DNA of 64,000 nt from NCBI GenBank assembly GCA_963576725.1, contig OY755242.1, positions 26,471,858 through 26,535,857 on the forward strand, written 5' to 3'. Position 1 is the stretch's first letter, and each line of letters begins with the position of its first letter. Below, piece after piece: positions 58,143-64,000 of this stretch. The notes beneath the pieces are model-generated. The model saw only the letters and a list, made by a program, of their open reading frames with translations, searched no databases and was not told the DNA's origin. Both the position numbers and the translations under genes were made by a program. Source of the DNA: Azorinus chamasolen. Its lineage: Eukaryota > Mollusca > Bivalvia > Cardiida > Solecurtidae.

Positions 58143-58540
58143 CACACCAGCAATATATGTACATTTTAGCTTGAATTTATTTTTACCCTTTACCTGATTC
58201 ATATTCATGGATGATTACAAGCATTATATATATTAATGAACTAATTCTCTTACATTGTTGTATATAACAAGTGATTATATGTGCATATAATGTAGAGTCA
58301 GATCTAATATATTCTATAGGTAAAAAGAGCAGGCCCTGATCAGATGATTTTACAGGAACCATCATTCTGGTCTAGTACTCTGTTTGCAAAGGTGCCAGGT
58401 GTTTCTGTCAGGTAAAGGGTTAAGTGAAATTGAAAGAATAACTGTTACTATGGAGATATATGAGGGCAGGAACTGGTGTGATTTGAGATAATGTATGTCA
58501 GAGTTTAAACCTTTAGATACGGAAAATGGGATCATTGTCA
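58143..58540. other. 3' flank of the PARP-like gene
   Basis: No canonical AATAAA is visible in the first 400 bases. The stretch carries a decayed family A (A2) copy at about 58185-58424 (TTTACCTGATTCATATTCAT, GGCCCTGATCAGATGATTTT, GGTAAAGGGTTAA). The polyadenylation site is not identified. Confidence 0.5.
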
Positions 58541-58716
58541 TTTGCAAACTGTGTAGACCCAGCCCAGAGGGTTCCTAGAGGAGCCCTTTGGTCAGGGTCT
58601 GCATTGTTTGTAATTCAGAATCCTGTCACAAATCATACCCTATCTTACTGAATGGACTCTATTGTTAAACAATGATGGACCATTCCACTTTGAAAATTCA
58701 GCATTCAAAGGGTTAA
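58540..58716 (-). mobile_element. Palindromic element, family I
   Basis: Hairpin TAGACCCAGCCCAGAGGGTT / AGAGGAGCCCTTTGGTCAGG and GTCTGCATTGTTTG. The right body ends GCATTCAAAGGGTTAA. The short open frame starting at 58662 lies partly in it and has no known domain. Confidence 0.6.
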
Positions 58717-59094
58717 AAAAAGTGTGTGAATTCCTTCACGTTGTAAATGCTGTCTTTAGACAGGGAAACTGGGATACCCCGAGTGTTGCTGTTTTCAGTT
58801 CTGTTTGTGTTTGGTTGAAGAATGGGTACAAGACCCTACTTCTGAAGGAGAGGGAGCATTTTGATTATTGACTGCCAGTCCATCTGTCCAATTCATCCGT
58901 CCATCCATCTGTTCAACTTTTTTGTATTTGGCCTAGAGTTGTTAGACTTTATATGATGATTTAGCAGTATGTGAACATGCAAACTAGGGTGAGGTTATAA
59001 TTTACACTAGAATTATGGCCTCTATCATAGATCTAGAAGCCCAGACAAGATGCATTAATTAAAACGTTTTCAAGAATAGCTCCATTATTTCTCC

Positions 59095-59140
59095 TCCAAG
59101 CCCTATTATGTGAGCACTCTTTAGAATCGTCTCTATATGA
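59095..59140. mobile_element. Family H MITE, half copy
   Basis: CTCCAAGCCCTATTATGTGA and GCACTCTTTAGAATCGTCTC, then unrelated sequence. Confidence 0.5.
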
Positions 59141-59189
59141 TGGCTGCCTTACTTATATACTTCTCAGTATATGAGAATAGTGCTAAGAC

Positions 59190-59570
59190 TGGTTGACCCG
59201 ATGTCAGGATAATGTGACTGGGTGTGATATCATGTCACCAAGACTGGTTGGCTGGTGTCATGTCACCAAGACTGGTTGCCTTTGTGTCAGGATAATGTGA
59301 CTGGGTGTTGTATCATGTCACTAAGACTGGTTGACCCGATGTCAGGATAATGCGACTGGGTGTGGTATCATGTCACCAAGACTGGTTGGCTGGTGTCATG
59401 TCACCAAGACTGGTTGCCCTGGTGTCAGGATAATGTGACTGGGTGTTGTATCATGTCACTAAGACTGGTTGCCCTGGTGTCAGGATAATGTGACTGGGTG
59501 TGGTATCATGTCACCAAGACTGGTTGCCCTGGTGTCAGGATAATGTGACTGGGTGTCGTATCATCTCATT
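59190..59570 (+). repeat. Tandem repeat of ACCAAGACTGGTTG / GTGTCAGGATAATGTGACTG
   Basis: Seven ACTGGTTG units in about 380 bp. Full units (~57-60 bp) alternate with short ones (~34 bp), and a higher-order block (59190-59330) is repeated. Non-coding. Confidence 0.85.
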
Positions 59571-59599
59571 CATCTACAGTATGACTTCTTTACCCGTTG

Positions 59600-60380
59600 C
59601 ATGTGGAAAACCGGTATACAGCCAAAAGGAGCCCTCTGATTAGGGTCTGCACTGTTTGCCATTCAAAATCTTCTTGCAAATTTAAACTTCAAATTTAAGC
59701 TGTTCATACTGAATCGATTCTAAAGTCAAACAAACTTGGGCCATTGCACTTTGAAGGTTTATGGATAAGTGTACCATTACTGAAGTGTACCATTATCGAA
59801 GAGTACCATTTTTAGTTGAAGCATACGACTTAAAAACATTTCATCTGGTATCATTATTGGTTATGATTGGTACATAAAAATCTCAAATGTGATTAATGCG
59901 TTATACAAAAGTAGTTGAATGTAATTAAGGAAGTCTTGACATGACAAACAGTTACCTGTAGTACAGGTTGTTAAGACTCATAAATCAACTTTTTTTTGCA
60001 ATATCCTAGACAAGTACATACACAACAGCGACAGAATCTATCGACATACTCTGAATTCAGAGCTGAATTAAGAGCAAAAATACACCGATCCAGCTTATTG
60101 GATAATTCCATGTATTGATCAAGAAACGATTTGAGAGAAAATGAAATGGATTTTATTTCGTCACAAAACACTTTTGTATCTTAATCTGGTATATATACCG
60201 GTAAGCTTTTTGCCTAACTCAAGAATTATAATATGATAATTTAGTGTAATGTGGCCTATTTCCTTTTGATTTATATAGTGGTATGCTTTGACCAGGAAAT
60301 GGTACACATCATCCTGGTCACTTCGGTAATGGTACATTACCCCACTTTGAACACCACATTAAAAGGGTAGCATTAAACCG
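59600..60380. other. No gene seen; one family I remnant
   Basis: 59600-59770 holds the right half of a family I element (AAAGGAGCCCTCTGATTAGG, TGCACTGTTTGCC). GTACCATTA(C/T) repeats occur near 59770-59810. A 66-codon - strand frame at 59971-60171 has no domain. Confidence 0.5.
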
Positions 60381-60570
60381 TTAACCCATTCCCTCATATT
60401 GAAGCCCTTTGACGTCTCTGTAAAATTCACTTTTTGAAATCACAATGGTTTCAAAACTACATGTACACATTTCTAAATGTTCCCTTTTCTGTAGTAAAAG
60501 TTCATTTTCGGTAGATTTATTTATGGTCTTAGTGGATGAGTCTAAAATAGCCTATGAGGTAATGGGTCAA
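60381..60570 (-). mobile_element. Family B MITE with palindrome reduced
   Basis: TTAACCCATTCCCTCATATT and GAGGTAATGGGTCAA ends. Only GAAATCACAATGGTTTC remains of the centre. Confidence 0.7.
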
Positions 60571-60589
60571 TTGTGTACATATAATGATA

Positions 60590-60806
60590 TTAACCCTTTA
60601 CTGTAATAATACGCCTTTCTACAAGTTACTTTATGAAACCATTGTGATAAATAGAGCATTTACTCCATAGGAGCAAATGCTCTATTTATCACAGTGGTTT
60701 CTATACTACACAATTATAACATTTTCCTTTTCTCTTATTAATGCTCCTTTTTGGTAGATTAATTCAAAGAGGTTGGGTCTAAAAATAAAATGGAGGAAAG
60801 GGTTAA
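60590..60806 (-). mobile_element. Palindromic MITE, family B
   Basis: TTAACCCTTTACTGTAATAA and GGAGGAAAGGGTTAA ends; palindrome with scattered arm differences (CATTTACTCCATAGGAGCAA). Confidence 0.8.
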
Positions 60807-60892
60807 GCCTTACTCAGTGTAAAAATTGATATCTGCTCAAAGTCTGATCTTGGGAAAATTTTGCCTACTTCAAATTTGACCAAGCTTTTGAG

Positions 60893-60965
60893 AAACTATT
60901 GATGGAGTGTCAAATAGCTTGGATCCTGATCAGACACTGATTTATTTGGCATCTCATCTGGATGC
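60893..60965 (+). mobile_element. Family D hairpin, decayed
   Basis: AGCTTGGATCCTGATCAGAC / TTTGGCATCTCATCTGGATG with a degenerate loop. Confidence 0.5.
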
Positions 60966-61000
60966 AAATGCGAACCATGTCATAATTAATTGGTTATGGA

Positions 61001-61221
61001 TTAACCCATTCCTCCATAGGAAGACCCAACCTCTTTGAATGAATCTACTGAAAAGGAACATATACTAGAGAAAAGGAAAATGTAATAATTGTGTAGTGTA
61101 GAAACCATTGTGATAAATAGAGCATTTGCTCCGTAGGAGCAAATGCTCTATTTGTCACAATGGTTTCAAGAAATGACTACTACAGAGGCGTAGAAAGGCG
61201 TATTTATAGAGAAAGGGTTAA
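61001..61221 (+). mobile_element. Palindromic MITE, family B
   Basis: TTAACCCATTCCTCCATAGG and TAGAGAAAGGGTTAA ends. The palindrome centre GCTCCGTAGGAGC has arms of over 30 bp with one difference. Confidence 0.85.
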
Positions 61222-61725
61222 CGAGGTTTATATTGGTGAAGTTTGTTTTACAGACTTCCTGCTTTATCTCATTAAGTATAATATCAATCATTTTGATACA
61301 AAAGTGCCATATAGAAATGTGTATATAGTTAGAGGGACATCATCTTATGAACCTGCATTGTACATTTTATCATTTGATCAGCGTTATAGAAAATAATACT
61401 CTAACATTTACAAACAGTGCACAGATAGACCTTTTTTTTAAACAACCACTTACTTATTAAATGCAGGTGTCTTAAAAAGCAGATGGTTGCTTAATGCATG
61501 TAAGATGTAATGCAGAAAGTTCCTTTTTTACATTGCTCTATGTGGTGACTGATTTGTGTCTATACTTGTTGCAGATGTTAGAGTGCTTTTTTTCCTTGAG
61601 ACGGTTGTATATTTATTACATTATTATGTAGTACAGTATTTACGCAAAATTATAGGCTACCCAGTCTCCCCACACCACTTGATTGTTAAGTTGACTTCAC
61701 CCCATTTTGACAATTTAAATGGACT
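61222..61725. other. No gene seen
   Basis: Short open frames (61160-61396 and 61556-61840) start inside or next to transposons and show no recognisable domain. A diverged family C remnant is near 61435-61530 (GCAGATGGTTGCTTAATGCA). Confidence 0.45.
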
Positions 61726-61727
61726 AT

Positions 61728-61975
61728 TTAACCCTTTACTCTATAAATATGCCTTTCTACGCCTTTGTAAACAGAGTAGACCCAGATCATATGGCTCATG
61801 TAGGAGCCGTCTGATCAGGGTCTGCTCTGTTTGCTTATGACATACTATAAATATAATTCTACAGTTTCTGCCATGGGCAAAAATTTCTTTGTCCATATGC
61901 CAGTATAACAATTAATCTAATTAATATTCATGATGTCATTATTTCGTACATGCATATTTATGGATTAAAGTGTTT
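61728..61975 (-). mobile_element. Palindromic MITE, family A (A2 body)
   Basis: TTAACCCTTTACTCTATAAA left end. The hairpin at 61768-61836 is CAGATCATATGGCTCATGTA / GGAGCCGTCTGATCAGGG. Right body ATTCATGATGTCATTATTTC, right end diverged. Confidence 0.75.
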
Positions 61976-62003
61976 TTTGCCAAGTTTGTCTTTAGAATGG
62001 CCA

Positions 62004-62238
62004 CTCAACCCTTTATTTCATACATACACTTTTTCACGCCTTAGCAGTGTAGACCCAAATCAGACGACCACTGTAGGAGTCGTCTTATTGGGGTCTGCTC
62101 TGTTTGCTATGACATAATGTACATTTAATTCTGCAATTCTGCCAATACATGTACCAAAATTTTACATTTTCATATGCATTATAAAAATTCAGCCAATGAT
62201 TATCTGTGGTGTCATTTATTCATGAGGGAATGGGTTAA
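62004..62238 (-). mobile_element. Palindromic MITE, family A (diverged)
   Basis: CAACCCTTTATTTCATACAT and GAGGGAATGGGTTAA ends; hairpin with decayed right arm (GTCGTCTTATTGGGGTCTGC). Confidence 0.65.
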
Positions 62239-62414
62239 TTCGCAGTTTTAAAAGTAGATGGCTGCTTATTGTAGAACAACAAGAGTGAAGGAACATATAT
62301 GTCACTTGCTGACAAAAGTGGGACACCAAAAGTACAATGAAAAAAGTATAATGGACAGATGGAGAAGTGCATTATTACCCGTCTTGTTTTGAGTGGTGTC
62401 ATTGTGGAAATGGT

Positions 62415-62637
62415 TTAACTCATTCCCTCCAAGACTATTTTTAGACCCAATCTCTTTAATTAATCTACCGAAAAGGAGCATTAACTATAGAAAAGGAGAA
62501 TTTTAGAATTGTGTGGTTTTGAAACTATTGTGATAAATACAGCATTTGCTCCTATGGAGCAAATGCTCTATTTATCACAATGGTTTCAATAAATGAGTTT
62601 TACAGAGGCGCTAAACGCGTCAGTAGGAGAGAATGAG
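62415..62637 (+). mobile_element. Palindromic MITE, family B
   Basis: TTAACTCATTCCCTCCAAGA and GTAGGAGAGAATGAGTTC ends; centre GCATTTGCTCCTATGGAGCA. Confidence 0.8.
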
Positions 62638-63383
62638 TTCATGTATATTCCACTTACTTATATATCCAAGATGCTCTCTGAGAAAAGGGGTCTTACTGCA
62701 TTGCACACGGTGTTGACTCAGATCATACAACCTGTCATTTATGTGGTAGTTAGTCAAGTTTTACCATTTATGGAATTATTGAAAACGAATTAACACTTAT
62801 TGTGATTGTAGACAAACAGTACTGACCTTGACTGGGGCCAGCATTGACACAGTGACTGATCTGAGTCTACACTGTTTGCAATGTTAGAAAAAACCCTTCC
62901 TAAAGAGTGGCTGCTGTATATTGCACATTTTACTTTCTTTTCATTTTATCTGTTGGGTTTTATTTTATGTAGTTCATATCACCCAATGTTTAGATTTAAT
63001 GAATGTGTTTACCTTTTACTCTATAAATACGTATTTGCAAATCTGATTAATATTAATGATGTAATTATTTCTTACATGAGTATTTTTTTAAAAGTAAAGA
63101 GTTAAATAATTTTAATAAATTCAACAATGAATTTGTTCATAAAATAATTTTATGAAATTTAACAAGTTTTAACAAGTTTTTTTATAAACTTTGTTACATT
63201 ATGACAGCCTTGCAATTAAGTTTGATTAGAATGATATCTGTTGTTGTACAGCACTTTAGTTGTGATATATAGTGCACATGTACTTAGTAACAATGAGTTT
63301 GAACTCTGTGAATATTCATGGCAGACTCCTCCCATTACCCTGCAGATGTTTGGTGCAAACACTGTCAAACATATGTTAAGTTT
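62638..63383. other. No gene seen
   Basis: Short frames at 62593-62793 and 62881-63105 have no domain and begin in transposon sequence. A decayed hairpin is near 62812-62880 (CCTTGACTGGGGCC / CTGATCTGAGTCTACACTG). Confidence 0.45.
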
Positions 63384-63384
63384 A

Positions 63385-63603
63385 TTAACCCTTTCCTCCA
63401 TAAGTACGCCTGTGTAATAACCACTTCTTGAAACAATTGTGATAAATAGAGCATTTGCTCCTATAGGAGCAAATGCTCTATTTATCACAATTGTTTCAAA
63501 CTACAAAATTCTAAAATTTTAATTTTCTCTAGTAAATGCTTCTTTTGGGTAGATTCATTCAAAGAGGTTGGGTCTAAAAATAGCGTATGGAGGAAAAGGT
63601 TAA
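63385..63603 (-). mobile_element. Palindromic MITE, family B
   Basis: TTAACCCTTTCCTCCATAAG and GGAGGAAAAGGTTAA ends. The palindrome has 34-bp arms, GAAACAATTGTGATAAATAG to CTATTTATCACAATTGTTTC. It is the same C-to-A change on both arms, so symmetry is kept. Confidence 0.88.
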
Positions 63604-63641
63604 GTGGAAGACGGATTTGAAGTATGTGTTTTGTCTTTTAG

Positions 63642-63679
63642 TTTCAAGACAAAGTATTTGTTGTTGAATTCCATGATAG
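63642..63679 (+). CDS. Possible small exon of an unknown gene
   Basis: TTTTGTCTTTTAG precedes and GTAAGTC follows a 38-bp block that reads FQDKVFVVEFHD in one frame. Splice sites are good, but there is no domain and no partner exon. A following acceptor-like TTAACTTTCAG at 63722 would leave a 43-bp intron, which is too short to be comfortable. This is a tentative call; AATAAA occurs at 63822. Confidence 0.2.
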
Positions 63680-64000
63680 GTAAGTCAGCTCAAATTGATG
63701 ATGTGATATTTTTAACTTTCAGAATTACAAAAGAGGACAATATTTGCAGATTAGTTAGCTTGCACAGTGTTAAATCAAGCTCTATTGACCAGGTTCATGA
63801 AATGTGTAACAACGAAAAATGAATAAAAAATATATGTCTGTCTGTGTGAAATAAGTGTTATTTCTCATTTCACTTCCAAATCAACAGATCTGTGTATATA
63901 TAACTACATATAAATATATTGATGCTAGAAACTCTCATCTAGAACTGGCTTGTCTGGCACCTTTGATGCTTGCAAAGATAGATTGCTGTATTTCAACCCT

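Noticed and set aside
58662..58871. 69-codon frame after the PARP gene as a downstream small gene
   Set aside because: It begins in a family I element and shows no domain, splice sites or polyadenylation signal that would support it.
1..64000. CRISPR arrays or bacterial operons
   Set aside because: Repeats with spacers of uniform size are absent. Repeated hairpins have transposon ends, and the gene is split by GT-AG introns.

Overview
This is a eukaryotic, AT-rich, intron-containing window that is very probably molluscan, most likely from a bivalve. The reasons are one gene split into small exons with GT/AG borders over about 29 kb, a dense load of short palindromic non-autonomous DNA transposons, and several long repeats whose ends (an AGCTCACC/GGTGAGC type and a GACAGCTCTTGTTTT type) are the kind found throughout bivalve genomes. 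I cannot name the species from sequence alone.

The one gene I can support runs on the + strand from about 29324 to 58142. I joined 11 coding exons by hand. Reading frame and intron phase agree at every junction and give a 738-residue product: macrodomain 1 (exons 1-3), a linker (exons 4-5), a degenerate macrodomain 2 (exons 6-8), a short connector (exon 9), then a PARP catalytic domain (exons 10-11). It is a PARP14/15-like macrodomain ADP-ribosyltransferase. Unlike vertebrate PARP14/15 it carries a full H-Y-E triad (H609, Y640, E718). Its 5' end is uncertain and the N-terminal part of macrodomain 2 is not accounted for.

Region by region: 1-11,500 holds short palindromic elements, microsatellites and a 45-bp telomere-like patch, with no gene seen. 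11,515-16,056 is a tandem array with a 626-bp unit. 16,057-21,597 is a large inverted repeat (foldback-like) whose arms are built of tandem units and whose outer ends carry tRNA-like sequences. 21,600-26,300 holds a 360-bp tandem array and an inverted-repeat element. 26,307-26,558 is the decayed C-terminal end of a non-LTR retrotransposon reverse transcriptase. 29,324-58,142 is the PARP gene, whose introns are packed with mobile elements, including nested ones. 58,143-64,000 is mostly more of the same elements, with no convincing gene.

The most unusual signal is the palindromic element population. At least five families with different outer sequence share similar central hairpins. In the families whose hairpin reads CCTGATSAGA...TCTSATCTGG, nearly every intact copy keeps the same single T-T mismatch in an otherwise self-complementary stem. 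A family B element sits in the TTAA of a family C element, which shows directly that family B duplicates TTAA (piggyBac-type). A family C element sits at TA inside a family A element.
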